Source: Nocardia niigatensis NBRC 100131
Lineage (GTDB): Bacteria > Actinomycetota > Actinomycetes > Mycobacteriales > Mycobacteriaceae
Reading direction: 5' to 3'
Length of the DNA: 64,000 nt
Assembly: GCF_000308655.1 (NCBI RefSeq)
Contig: NZ_BAGC01000114.1
Span: forward strand, 124,001 to 188,000
Shown: in pieces, positions 43,524-52,468 of the stretch
Layout of the letters: each line of letters opens with the position of its first letter
How positions within the stretch are numbered: the stretch's first letter is position 1
The notes under the pieces: generated by a model
Seen by the model: only the letters and a program-made list of their open reading frames with translations
What the model was told of the DNA's origin: nothing
Databases searched by the model: none
Position numbers and translations under genes: made by a program

Positions 43524-44291
43524 TCACTTCGCGCCGGCGGTGAGCCGGGCGATGGTGGCCTGGAAGTCGGCGGTCTGGAAGGACACGTCCTCGGCCGTGG
43601 TCGCGTAATCCAGCGTCGCCAGGACCGACCGTTCCAGGTGCAGGTTCAGCAGTCGCTTCGTGCTTTCGACGGCCTGCTGCGGCAATTCCAGGATGCGTTT
43701 GGCGCAGGCCATGGCCTCCGACATCGGGTCGGCCACAATGTGATCGGCCAGGCCCATCTCTCGGGCGCGGGCGGCGGGGATCTTCGCGCCGGTGAGGGCG
43801 TATTCCTTGGCCAGCAGCAGGCTGGTGTGGAGGGGCCAGGTGAGCGGCCCGCCGTCGGCGGCCACCAGACCGACCTGGACGTGGGGGTCCTTCAGGTAGG
43901 CGGTCTCGGCCATGTAGACCAGATCACTCAGAGCCACCAGGCTGCAGCCCAGGCCGACCGCGGGGCCATTGACGGCGGCCACCACCGGGACACGACAGCG
44001 GGCCATGCCGAGGACGATGTCACGGCCGTGGGCGATGGTCTTGGCGCGCAGGCGCGAATCCCGGCCCAGCTCGGCCAGATACGCGAAATCGCCGCCCGCG
44101 GAGAACGCCTTGCCCGCGCCGGTCAGGACCGCGACGCGGGCGTCCTGGTCCTCGCTGAGCCGGGGCCACAGGTGGGCGAGTCCGGTGTGCAGGTCGTCGT
44201 TGACGGCGTTGAGGGCGTCGGGCCGGTTGAGGGTGATGATCCGCAGCGGCCCGTCTGCGCGAACGTCGATCTCGTCGGGCAGGTCGTACAT
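43524..44291 (-). CDS. Crotonase-family (enoyl-CoA hydratase/isomerase) protein lacking both canonical glutamates
   Basis: This 255-residue protein has the crotonase core: RIITLNRPDALNAVNDDL, VLTGAGKAFSAGGDF (oxyanion strand) and AAVNGPAVGLGCSLVALSDL. Where hydratases have GGGCELA and a later PE Glu, this protein reads GLGCSLVA and KDPHVQVGL, so both catalytic Glu appear replaced (Ser and His). It may be a dehalogenase-, decarboxylase- or isomerase-like member rather than a hydratase. AGGAG lies 6 nt before ATG 44291. Confidence 0.9.
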   Translation of the reverse strand: MYDLPDEIDVRADGPLRIITLNRPDALNAVNDDLHTGLAHLWPRLSEDQDARVAVLTGAGKAFSAGGDFAYLAELGRDSRLRAKTIAHGRDIVLGMARCRVPVVAAVNGPAVGLGCSLVALSDLVYMAETAYLKDPHVQVGLVAADGGPLTWPLHTSLLLAKEYALTGAKIPAARAREMGLADHIVADPMSEAMACAKRILELPQQAVESTKRLLNLHLERSVLATLDYATTAEDVSFQTADFQATIARLTAGAK

Positions 44292-44462
44292 GTCAGGCTC
44301 CTGGTCCGAGAATGCGGAGCGTCATGGGCGGCATCCATCGAATCCTGCGGTGCGTCACCGACGCCCGGCCGTTCGTGCTCCTCCCGCACCCCCGCGCCGC
44401 GTCCGCGTTGCACCGCGACTGCGGCGAAACAGACAACAGCGCAGGGGTTTTCGCGACGGGCC

Positions 44463-45806
44463 TCAGGCGAGGGTGCACCCCGAGATCGGCACGTCGTTCA
44501 AGCGATCGACCAGGTAGCTGATCGCATTGTTGGTACCGAAGCCATCGATCAATTCGGGACCGAAGTGGTTCGGGAGGGTGGCCCCGGGCAGGATCGCGGG
44601 CAGCTCATCGGTCCGGAAGGTCACGGTCGCACCCTTCCCGCACCATTCGGTGGCCAGTTGCCGGGCCTGACCGTAGGGGACGGTGTCGTCATTGCGGCCG
44701 CTGGTGATCAGCACCGGGGTCGCCGGCGTGAGGTTTCCGATGTGCTGCTGCCGCAGGATGTCCTCGGCCGCGGGCACCTCCTGCAGGTGGTCGATCATCG
44801 GCCGGTGATCGACCGTGAACTCGGTGCTCTGCAGGAACGGGTGCTTCAGGATCACGTCACCGATGCACTCGTTGCTCAGCTCGCCCAGCAGCGCCTTGCC
44901 CTCCGGCGTGGTGCGTTCGTCGAGCTTCGGCTGCAACTCGGGATAGCGCGCCACGAAGCCGTTGAGCGCGAATCCGATGACGCCGCTGATCAGACTGCCG
45001 TCGGCCCTCTTCAACACTTCGGTCAGATCCGCTACCGGCGCACCCGCCCAGGTGCCCTTGAGGTTCAGTTCCGGGGCGTAGTCGGGCTGCAGCTCGACCG
45101 CCGCGGCCGTGGCCCCGCCACCCTGCGAGTAGCCCCAGAACGCCAGCGGGGTGCCATCACCGGAACCGGCGAGATTGTTCGCGGCCCGAGCGGCATCGAG
45201 AACGGCATGGGCCTCCTCGACGCGATTGACATAGGTGTGGGTGCCCGGGGTGCCCATACCGATGTAGTCGGCCACGAAGACACGTGCGCCCAGCGAATTC
45301 CACGCCAGCGCCGAGATCGCCTCCTGGTTCGCGGAGAACGTCGGCGGCGTGATGCTCGCGTACATGCCGGTCGAAAAGGCCAGCGACACAGCGCACTGAT
45401 CGCCCTGACCGGTGGTGCCCGGCGCGATGACCACGGTCGGCCGCGGACCGGTGCCGTGCCAGGGCTGGGTGGAATCGAGGAAGACGCCGGTCGCGGCGAC
45501 GGGCGTGCCATCCTGCATCTGGGTCGTGTACATGACCTGCTTGGCGGGCAACGGCCACAGCCCGTTGTCCGCGGGCTGTGCCAGCAGGGCCGAGATATCG
45601 GTGGTCTTGATGATGGCGCCGCGTGTCGAATCGAATTGCGCGGGCGGAACATAGAAGTCATTGACCGGATCGGCGGAGGCCGGCCCGGGAACAGCCGCGG
45701 CGCCGGCGGCCGCGGTCACGCACAGCGCCGCGGCGGCGGCAAGCGCGTGATTGACCTTCCGGGGCGTCTGTCTGTTCCGGCGGGACGGACGGCGTTGTCC
45801 AGACAT
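44463..45806 (-). CDS. Secretory lipase (LIP family)
   Basis: This 447-residue exported protein has a charged N region (RRPSRRNRQTPRK) and a long signal sequence (ALAAAAALCVTAAAGAAAVPG) ending near ASADPVNDFY. The alpha/beta hydrolase part has the GYSQGGGATAAA nucleophile elbow, DYIGMGTPGTHTYVNR, an acidic LITSGRNDDTVPY and a C-terminal LPNHFG His. Family members hydrolyse triacylglycerols outside the cell. ATG 45806 is chosen; GTG 45836 is possible. A tandem palindromic operator lies about 115 bp upstream. Confidence 0.92.
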   Translation of the reverse strand: MSGQRRPSRRNRQTPRKVNHALAAAAALCVTAAAGAAAVPGPASADPVNDFYVPPAQFDSTRGAIIKTTDISALLAQPADNGLWPLPAKQVMYTTQMQDGTPVAATGVFLDSTQPWHGTGPRPTVVIAPGTTGQGDQCAVSLAFSTGMYASITPPTFSANQEAISALAWNSLGARVFVADYIGMGTPGTHTYVNRVEEAHAVLDAARAANNLAGSGDGTPLAFWGYSQGGGATAAAVELQPDYAPELNLKGTWAGAPVADLTEVLKRADGSLISGVIGFALNGFVARYPELQPKLDERTTPEGKALLGELSNECIGDVILKHPFLQSTEFTVDHRPMIDHLQEVPAAEDILRQQHIGNLTPATPVLITSGRNDDTVPYGQARQLATEWCGKGATVTFRTDELPAILPGATLPNHFGPELIDGFGTNNAISYLVDRLNDVPISGCTLA

Positions 45807-45920
45807 TTTCTGCTTTCTCTGCGGACTCGCGTGCACTCGGACACGGAGAAGTCGGTGTGTTGAACCGGAGTTGTGCTCCGTGCCGGGCCCGAGCGTGGGT
45901 GTCGCGACGGCCGAGCACCC

Positions 45921-45954
45921 GAGTAACAGTGTTACCCGAGTAACACGGTTACTC
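45921..45954. promoter_or_regulatory. Tandem palindromic operator upstream of the lipase gene
   Basis: The first palindrome has GTAACA and TGTTAC around one base (45923-45935). The second has GAGTAAC and GTTACTC around ACG (45938-45954). Their centres are 17 bp apart. Tandem GTAAC/GTTAC sites are of the kind bound by TetR-type regulators. A plus-strand TACTCT overlaps the right end, so a rightward promoter may also lie here. Confidence 0.65.
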
Positions 45955-46555
45955 TAGCCACATGTGAAGACGCTGGGAAGAGGGGTGACTCCCGCCCGAC
46001 CCACATTCGCCCTCAGCATCACACCGATCTTCGCCCGGCCGCACCGCCACGGGATCTGGCCGGACGATTTGGGTCTCACCCACGCCGCAGGCCCGCCCGC
46101 CGTCAGCGACGCGTTCTCGCGCGAGCCCCACCGCGTGCCCGGAACGGGCACATGAGCACCATCGGCGCGACCCGACCCCCCCTCACCGCGAATCCGGCGC
46201 GGCGCGCGCTGCCCACCGGACCTCCGCACTGCCTACCGGACCGCTGCACCGCCTACCGGACCGCTGCACTGCCTACCGGACCGCTGCGCGGCCTCGCCGT
46301 GCGCGCGCTCTCGCCGGCCGGATTCCCCCCGCTGTGGTGGGCCGCCCGTCACCGCGAAAGTCATTGACCAACAGTTCCTTCCGGGCCGTGAGCGCGCGGC
46401 CGGGCCGGAACATCGAGGACCGAGGGGTCGTATTACCGGGCGACGACGGGGCGTGCAGGCGGGACCTCGCTGTCACCGCGACACCCGAATTCCAGGCTCC
46501 GAAGATCGAATTGGCGAAGGCGATCTACGACGCCCACGCTGAATATGAATACGAC
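45955..46555. other. Non-coding island between lipase and rpf genes
   Basis: No gene could be supported. Two short plus-strand frames (45964-46155 and 46152-46367) overlap by ATGA, but they are rich in Pro/Arg/His, match nothing known, and the second runs through a 20-bp tandem repeat whose period is not a multiple of three. The island holds that repeat array and ends at a strong hairpin. Confidence 0.5.
46211..46290. repeat. Four tandem copies of a 20-bp unit
   Basis: Units start at 46211, 46231, 46251 and 46271. The three right-hand copies share GCCTACCGGACCGCTGCAC or a close variant (the last ends in GCG). The first is more diverged (GCCCACCGGACCTCCGCACT). The period of about two helical turns and lack of coding continuity suggest a protein-binding array or a slippage-prone minisatellite. 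There are no spacers, so it is not CRISPR. Confidence 0.85.
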
Positions 46556-46591
46556 GATGGCCCGTGCCGCATATTTGCGGGACGGGCCATC
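46556..46591 (-). terminator. Hairpin after the rpf gene
   Basis: Outer arms GATGGCCCGT/ACGGGCCATC and inner arms CCGCA/TGCGG form a 15-bp stem with one G-G mismatch and a TATT loop. It lies 30 nt beyond the rpf stop on the minus strand and is the likely terminator of that gene. Confidence 0.75.
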
Positions 46592-46620
46592 GGACGTTTC
46601 GAACGGACGCGAAACCTGAA

Positions 46621-47102
<482 letters not shown>

Positions 47103-47240
47103 GACGGTAACGGATCAATCACGTCTTATCACGTCCCGATCACGGAGGGTTGACAGAACGGCCTCGAGCACACTCAATACGTTTTCGCAGTTCACTACGG
47201 AGTGTCGCCTAATGACATTTCTGGAATTCGTAAACATATT

Positions 47241-47256
47241 TGTGACGGAGGTCACG
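47241..47256. promoter_or_regulatory. CRP/GlxR-like binding site upstream of rpf
   Basis: TGTGACGGAGGTCACG fits the CRP consensus TGTGA-N6-TCACA with one mismatch. It lies about 140 bp upstream of the leader RNA start and about 285 bp from the rpf start codon. CRP control of rpf genes is known in Mycobacterium tuberculosis (rpfA) and Corynebacterium. The site also lies 135 bp before the IclR gene, so it could serve that promoter. Confidence 0.5.
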
Positions 47257-47390
47257 GGAAAATAGTGACTCCAATCGCGTAATACAAACGCGAAACAAAA
47301 CGATACGCACCCGGAATTGCCCTCCGACCGGCTCGGATCGTGCTGCGCACAACCGTTGCCCCAGGTCAAAGCCATCGCCATAGTGCCTCC

Positions 47391-48131
47391 ATGGCCGATG
47401 AACCACGTTCCGGAGCACGCGCTGTCGACCGCGCTGTCCAGGTGCTGAATTGCTTCCACGGCGACGATCCCGAGCTGTCGTTGAGCGAACTCGCCCAGCG
47501 GGCCGACCTGCCGGTCAGCACCGCGCACCGGCTGGCCCAGGCCCTGGTTCGCGGCGGCCTGCTCGAGCAGGGTCCGGCGAGCGACCGCTATCGAGTCGGG
47601 CACGGGCTCGCCGCGCTGGCCCGTCCCGCGCTCGCCCGGCTGGGCCTCGAGTCGGCCGCACCGCATCTCTACGCGCTCGCCGCGGGCATCCGGATCACGG
47701 TCAGCGTGAGCGTGCTGGACGACCGCGAGGCGGTCACCGTCTTCCAGGCGCGGCCGCCGGTCCACTTCTGCCACCATCAGGTGCCACGGCCCCGGCAGTC
47801 GCTGCACGCCAGCGCGGCGGGCCACGCACTGCTGGCCTACTCCCGCGCCCGGGCCGTCGCCGACGCGGACCTGGACCGGGTGCGCCGGACCGGCTTCGCC
47901 TCGGAGCTGATCGAGACCGACGATCCCATCCGCGCACTGGCCGTGCCCATCGTCGGGCCCGGCCGGCAGGTACACGGAGCGCTCGCGGTACAGGCGCGGT
48001 CGGCGCGGCTGGACAGCGAGCTCATCCGGGCCGTCGTCCCCGCGATGCGGATCGCGGCGGGCCGGATAGCACCGCTGTTCCAGACCACCGACGGCGCCAC
48101 ACTCCCCGCCGCCGAGTTTCGCTCACGCTGA
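47391..48131 (+). CDS. IclR-family transcriptional regulator
   Basis: This 246-residue protein has an N-terminal winged helix AVDRAVQVLNCFHGDDPELS and LSELAQRADLPVSTAHRLAQ. The IclR ligand domain carries the typical RPPVHFCHHQVPRPRQSLHA and SAAGHALLAYS segments. ATG 47391 has CATAGT 6 nt upstream (leaderless). It precedes the organosulfur operon on the same strand by about 170 bp and may control it, although sulfur regulators are more often LysR or CymR type. Confidence 0.92.
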   Translation: MADEPRSGARAVDRAVQVLNCFHGDDPELSLSELAQRADLPVSTAHRLAQALVRGGLLEQGPASDRYRVGHGLAALARPALARLGLESAAPHLYALAAGIRITVSVSVLDDREAVTVFQARPPVHFCHHQVPRPRQSLHASAAGHALLAYSRARAVADADLDRVRRTGFASELIETDDPIRALAVPIVGPGRQVHGALAVQARSARLDSELIRAVVPAMRIAAGRIAPLFQTTDGATLPAAEFRSR

Positions 48132-48233
48132 TTTCCACATCGTGAAAAGCCGGTTGCCGCGCCGAGACCGCCATCGCAGCATGTGACCACCGCCGAATCA
48201 CCGCCAGTTCCCCTGTCCGGCAAAGGAATCCCC

Positions 48234-48428
48234 ATGACGCTCTGTTGTCGCCCCGCCTTCGAATCCCCTCGAGCGACAGTCGTATTCACCGAAAGTTCCC
48301 CCCATGGCATTCCTTCCCCGCCGGACCCGGGTGCGCCGCGCACTCGCCGCCGCGTTCGCCGTCTCCAGTGCGGTCGTCCTGCTCACCGGCTGCGCGAAAA
48401 CCGACCCGGGCACGACCGCCGACGGTAA
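48234..48428 (+). CDS. Possible upstream ORF with a Cys-Cys start (leader peptide candidate)
   Basis: AAAGGA lies about 7 nt before an ATG whose product begins MTLCCRPAF. The two cysteines use consecutive TGT codons, rare in this GC-rich DNA. The frame runs 64 codons and overlaps the start of the sulfonate-type binding protein gene by 125 nt in another frame. Mycobacterial sulfur operons are known to have cysteine-rich small ORFs acting as cysteine-responsive attenuators. This could be similar, but the length is atypical. Confidence 0.3.
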   Translation: MTLCCRPAFESPRATVVFTESSPHGIPSPPDPGAPRTRRRVRRLQCGRPAHRLRENRPGHDRRR

Positions 48429-49383
48429 GACCGTCATCCGGTATCAGGGCTCGACCGGTCAGGTCTCCGCCTTCGAACTGGCCGCCGACCTCGGCTACTT
48501 CACCAGGATCAACCTCCACTGGGAGGGCGACACCACCAGTGGACCGGCCAATATCCAGGCCGCCGCCACCAAGCAGGTCGAATTCGGCAGTGCCTTCAAC
48601 GGCGCGGTCATCAAGCTGGTCGCGGGCGGCGCTCCCGTGACCGCGGTCCTCAGCTCGTACGGGGCCGATGAACTCAACTTCACCGGCTACTTCGTCCGCG
48701 ACGATTCGGGCATCACCTCCGCGCGCGACCTCATCGGAAAGAAGGTCGGCGTCAATACGCTGGGCGCGCACCACGAATTCATCACCCGGCAGTGGCTCCA
48801 CGACCAGGGGCTCAGCGATCAGGAGAGCAAACAGGTCCAGCTGGTCGTGCTGCCACCGGCCAGTACCGAGGACGCGCTGCGCAACGGCCAGATCGATGTG
48901 GCGGCGCTCGGGGGCGTCTTCCGTGACACCGCGGTCGGGCGGGGCGGGGTGCATCCGCTGTACACGGACAAGGACCTGTTCGGTCAGTTCGATTACGGCA
49001 CTTACGTTTTCCGCAAGGACTACCTGAAGTCGCATGCCGACGCTGTCGCCGATTTCGTGCAGGGCACCGCGCGAGCCACCCGCTGGCTGCAGGTCACGCC
49101 GCGTGACGAGGTGGTGGCACGGTTCGCCGACATCATTCACAAGCGCGGGCGCAACGAGAACACCTCGCTGCTCCAGTACTACAAGAGCTCGGGCATTCCG
49201 GTTCCGGGCGGTGTGGTCGCCGAACGCGAACTACAAATCTGGATCGACTGGCTGGTGCGCAACGGCGAACTGCCCGCGGGCAAGCTCGCCGCCAAGGACC
49301 TCTACACCAACAAGGACAATCCGTACTCCAACGGCACCTACCCCGCCACCAGCGGTCCCAGCGGTGAGGCGGTGGCGAAATGA
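48304..49383 (+). CDS. Sulfonate/taurine-type ABC substrate-binding lipoprotein (SsuA-like)
   Basis: This 359-residue lipoprotein has a signal AAAFAVSSAVVLLTGC with lipobox Cys near residue 30. The mature part has the NMT1/SsuA pattern: ELAADLGYFTRINLHWE, FGSAFNGAVIKLVAGGAPV and VGVNTLGAHHEFITRQWL. It captures an organosulfur compound outside the membrane for the next two gene products. The stop overlaps the ATPase start (ATGA). Exact ligand (alkanesulfonate, sulfate ester or other) is unknown. Confidence 0.87.
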   Translation: MAFLPRRTRVRRALAAAFAVSSAVVLLTGCAKTDPGTTADGKTVIRYQGSTGQVSAFELAADLGYFTRINLHWEGDTTSGPANIQAAATKQVEFGSAFNGAVIKLVAGGAPVTAVLSSYGADELNFTGYFVRDDSGITSARDLIGKKVGVNTLGAHHEFITRQWLHDQGLSDQESKQVQLVVLPPASTEDALRNGQIDVAALGGVFRDTAVGRGGVHPLYTDKDLFGQFDYGTYVFRKDYLKSHADAVADFVQGTARATRWLQVTPRDEVVARFADIIHKRGRNENTSLLQYYKSSGIPVPGGVVAERELQIWIDWLVRNGELPAGKLAAKDLYTNKDNPYSNGTYPATSGPSGEAVAK

Positions 49384-50216
49384 GTTCCGCTGCCGTCAAA
49401 CTCGCGCTCACCGCGGTCCGCAAAGAGTTCCCCGTCCGCGGGGATCAGGAGAGCTTCACCGCGCTCGCCGATATCAGCGTCGACGTGCGGGACGGTGAGT
49501 TCCTGGTCCTGGTCGGCCCCAGCGGGTCGGGCAAGTCCACGCTGCTGGACCTGCTCGGCGGGCTCGGCGAACCCACCTCCGGGCAGATCCTGCTGGACGG
49601 AGCACCCGTCACGGGGCCCGGCCTGGATCGCGGAATCGTCTTCCAGCAGTATGCGCTACTGCCCTGGCGCACCGCGCGCGCGAATATCGAATTCGGCTTG
49701 GAGGCCAAAGGCATTCGCCGCCGCGAACGCCGCGAGATCGCCGAGCACTATCTCGAACTGGTCGGCCTGGCCGGCTTCGGGAACCGCTATCCGCACGAAC
49801 TGTCCGGCGGCATGAAGCAGCGGGTGGCGATCGCGCGCAGCCTGGCCTTCGACCCGGAGGTGCTGCTGATGGACGAGCCCTTCGCCGCCCTCGACGCCCA
49901 GACCCGGGAGTCGTTGCAGGACGAGCTGTTACGGATCTGGCGGGCCACCGGCAAGACGGTGCTGTTCATCACCCACGGCATCGACGAGGCGGTGTACCTG
50001 GGACAGCGGGTCGCGGTGCTGACCTCGCGGCCCGGGCGGATCAAGGCCGTCGTGGACATCGACCTCGACCGGGACGGCGCTCCGGATATCCGCTCCAGCG
50101 AACGATTCCGCGATCTGCGCCATCACGTCTGGTCGCTGCTGCACGACGAGGTGGCACGGGCCCAGGACCTCGAGCAGGCCGCGCTCACCGCCGACAAGAG
50201 GAGTTCCCATGTCTAG
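49380..50216 (+). CDS. ABC transporter ATP-binding protein (SsuB/TauB-like)
   Basis: This 278-residue ATPase has Walker A VGPSGSGKSTLLDLLGGL, Q-loop FQQYALLPWRTARANIEFGL (the LLPW segment is typical of nitrate/sulfonate/taurine importers), signature LSGGMKQRVAIARSLA and Walker B VLLMDEPFAALDAQTR with ITHGIDEAV. It energises uptake with the binding protein and permease on either side. It overlaps the binding-protein gene by 4 nt and the permease gene by 8 nt. Confidence 0.95.
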   Translation: MSSAAVKLALTAVRKEFPVRGDQESFTALADISVDVRDGEFLVLVGPSGSGKSTLLDLLGGLGEPTSGQILLDGAPVTGPGLDRGIVFQQYALLPWRTARANIEFGLEAKGIRRRERREIAEHYLELVGLAGFGNRYPHELSGGMKQRVAIARSLAFDPEVLLMDEPFAALDAQTRESLQDELLRIWRATGKTVLFITHGIDEAVYLGQRVAVLTSRPGRIKAVVDIDLDRDGAPDIRSSERFRDLRHHVWSLLHDEVARAQDLEQAALTADKRSSHV

Positions 50217-51081
50217 CGCACTGCAACTCGTCGAAGCCGCCCTCGACCTCCGGCCGGAGCCGACCGGCACGACCGGCGAAACCGATACCCGACCCCGCCG
50301 GACGACACCCGTACTTCCGGCGCTCACCCGGATCGCCTGGCGAATCGGCAAGCCCGTCATCGTGATCGCGGCCTTCCTCGCCCTGTGGGAAGCCGCGCCA
50401 CGCCTGGGGCTGGTGGACGAGATCTTCCTGCCGCCGTTCTCCACGGTCGTGCAGGCCGGGCTCGAACTCGTCCGCAACGGCCAACTGTGGGACAACGTCT
50501 CGGCCAGCGTGGCCCGATCGCTGATCGGCTTCTCCCTCGCTCTGGTCGTGGCCATTCCGGTGGGTGTGGCCATTGCCTGGTACCGCCCGGTCGCGGAGTT
50601 CCTGAGCCCGATCCTGGAGCTGTTCCGCAATACCGCCGCCCTGGCGCTGCTGCCGGTGTTCATCCTGATCCTCGGCATCGGCGAGACCTCCAAGATCGCC
50701 CTGGTGGTCTACGCGGGGTTCTTCCCGATCCTGCTGAGCACCATCAGCGGCGTGCGGACCGTCGATCCACTACTCGTCAAATCGGCTGTCTCGCTCGGCT
50801 TCTCGCCGATCCGCCTGTTCCAGAAGGTGATCCTGCCCGCCGCCGTGCCGTCCATCTTCACCGGCATCCGCATGGCCGCCTCCGGATCGATCCTGGTGCT
50901 CATCGCCGCCGAGATGTTCGGGGCGCGCTCCGGGCTCGGCTACCTGATCACCGCCGCCCAGCAGAACTTCCAGATTCCGGACATGTACGCCGGGATAGTG
51001 GCCATCGCCCTGGTCGGGCTCGTCTACAACGGCGTGCTCGTGGCCATCGAGCGACGGCTGTCCCGCTGGCGCGCCCACTGA
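50209..51081 (+). CDS. ABC transporter permease (SsuC/TauC-like)
   Basis: This 290-residue membrane protein has a variable N region, then about six helices. The EAA-type loop VDPLLVKSAVSLGFSPIRLF and IFTGIRMAASGSILVLIAAE are characteristic of sulfonate, nitrate and taurine permeases. AGAGGAG precedes the ATG inside the end of the ATPase gene, so translation is coupled. It completes the importer. Confidence 0.94.
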   Translation: MSSALQLVEAALDLRPEPTGTTGETDTRPRRTTPVLPALTRIAWRIGKPVIVIAAFLALWEAAPRLGLVDEIFLPPFSTVVQAGLELVRNGQLWDNVSASVARSLIGFSLALVVAIPVGVAIAWYRPVAEFLSPILELFRNTAALALLPVFILILGIGETSKIALVVYAGFFPILLSTISGVRTVDPLLVKSAVSLGFSPIRLFQKVILPAAVPSIFTGIRMAASGSILVLIAAEMFGARSGLGYLITAAQQNFQIPDMYAGIVAIALVGLVYNGVLVAIERRLSRWRAH

Positions 51082-51103
51082 ACCCCTCGAGGAGACCTCC
51101 ACT

Positions 51104-52450
51104 ATGTCCAACCCACGCAAGACCTTCCATCTGAACGCCTTCCTCATGGGCGTCGGCCACCATGAGGCCGCCTGGCGGCATCCGCGCACCGAGGAGCACC
51201 GGGTCCTCGAGGTGACGCATTTCCAGGAGCTCGGCCGCATCGCCGAGCGCGGCCGGCTCGACTCGGTGTTCTTCGCCGACGGGCTGGCCGTGGGCCCGCG
51301 CATCAAGCGCAATGCGCTCGCCGTCTTCGAGCCCATCACCCTGCTCGCCGCCATCGCCGCCGTGACCGAGCACGTCGGATTGATCGCCACCGCCTCCACC
51401 ACCTACAACGAACCGTTCAACCTGGCCCGCAAATTCGCATCACTCGATCACATCAGCGGTGGCCGTGCGGGCTGGAACATCGTCACCTCGGGCAATGAGG
51501 ACGAGGCGTTCAACTTCGGCTACGAAGCCATCCCCGAGCACGCCCGCCGCTACGAACGCGCCGGCGAATTCGTCGACCTCGCGGTGCAACTCTGGGACAG
51601 CTGGGAATCCGACGCCGTCGTGCTCGACCCGGAGACCGGCATCTTCGCCGACCCGGACAAGGTCCACACCCTCGACTACCGCGGCGAGCGCTTCCAGGTC
51701 CGCGGCCCGCTCAACTCGCCGCGCAGCCCACAGGGACGGCCGCTGCTGGTGCAGGCCGGATCCTCCGAGAGCGGAAAGGAATTCGCCGCCCGCCACGCCG
51801 AAGCGGTCTTCACCGCGCAGCGCACCATCGAGGAGGGGCAGCGTTTCTACCGTGACCTGAAGTCCCGGCTGCCCAAGTACGGCCGGTCCGCCGACGACCT
51901 CAAGGTGCTGCCCGGCCTGGTTCCCTTCATCGCCGACACCGAGGCCGAAGCCCGCGCCCTCGAACAGGAATTCACCGACCTCATCTCCCCCGACTACGCG
52001 CTGCGGCAACTCTCCACCCTGCTCGGCGTCGACCTCACCGAGCACGCCCTCGACGCACCGCTGCCGCCCCTGCCGCCGGAAAGCGAGATCGAGGGCGGCA
52101 AGAGCAGATTCACCCTCGTCAAGGAGCTCGCCGAGAAGGAAGAGCTGACCGTCCGCCAGCTCATCGGCAAACTCGGCGGCGGCCGCGGCCACCGCACCTT
52201 CGCCGGCACGCCCGAGCAGATCGCCGACGAACTCCAGTCCTGGTTCGACCTGGGCGCGGCCGACGGCTTCAACATCATGCCGCCCTACCTGCCCGGCGGA
52301 CTCGAGGACTTCGTCGACCGCGTGGTCCCGATCCTCCAGGAGCGCGGCCTGTTCCGCACCGACTACACCGCCGACACCCTGCGCGGCCACTACGGACTCG
52401 CGCCCGTGGAAAGCCAGTTCGCCCCCGCCCGCACCCAGGCGACCGCCTGA
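51104..52450 (+). CDS. LLM-class flavin-dependent monooxygenase (NtaA/SnaA/DszA/SoxA group)
   Basis: This 448-residue protein starts FHLNAFLMGVGHHEAAWRHP. It has TASTTYNEPFNLARKFASLD, HISGGRAGWNIVTS and then FNFGYEAIPEHARRYERA, all hallmarks of the NtaA/DszA subgroup that uses reduced FMN. Members desulfurise sulfones or oxidise amines and xenobiotics. In an operon with an organosulfur importer and a TauD-like enzyme, release of sulfite from an organosulfur compound is likely. The FMN reductase partner is not encoded in the operon. GAGGAG precedes the ATG. Confidence 0.92.
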   Translation: MSNPRKTFHLNAFLMGVGHHEAAWRHPRTEEHRVLEVTHFQELGRIAERGRLDSVFFADGLAVGPRIKRNALAVFEPITLLAAIAAVTEHVGLIATASTTYNEPFNLARKFASLDHISGGRAGWNIVTSGNEDEAFNFGYEAIPEHARRYERAGEFVDLAVQLWDSWESDAVVLDPETGIFADPDKVHTLDYRGERFQVRGPLNSPRSPQGRPLLVQAGSSESGKEFAARHAEAVFTAQRTIEEGQRFYRDLKSRLPKYGRSADDLKVLPGLVPFIADTEAEARALEQEFTDLISPDYALRQLSTLLGVDLTEHALDAPLPPLPPESEIEGGKSRFTLVKELAEKEELTVRQLIGKLGGGRGHRTFAGTPEQIADELQSWFDLGAADGFNIMPPYLPGGLEDFVDRVVPILQERGLFRTDYTADTLRGHYGLAPVESQFAPARTQATA

Positions 52451-52468
52451 GATCTGAAAGGAAAGCTC

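Noticed and set aside
43383-45863. An 826-codon plus-strand open frame
   Set aside because: It is antisense to the crotonase and lipase genes, both of which show clear motifs; the product is Gly/Arg/Gln-rich, typical of a GC-rich shadow frame.
46211-46290. CRISPR-like array
   Set aside because: The 20-bp units abut without spacers and no cas genes are present.
45964-46367. Two small overlapping plus-strand genes
   Set aside because: Despite an ATGA overlap and a possible upstream promoter, the products are low-complexity, unlike known proteins, and cross a non-triplet repeat.
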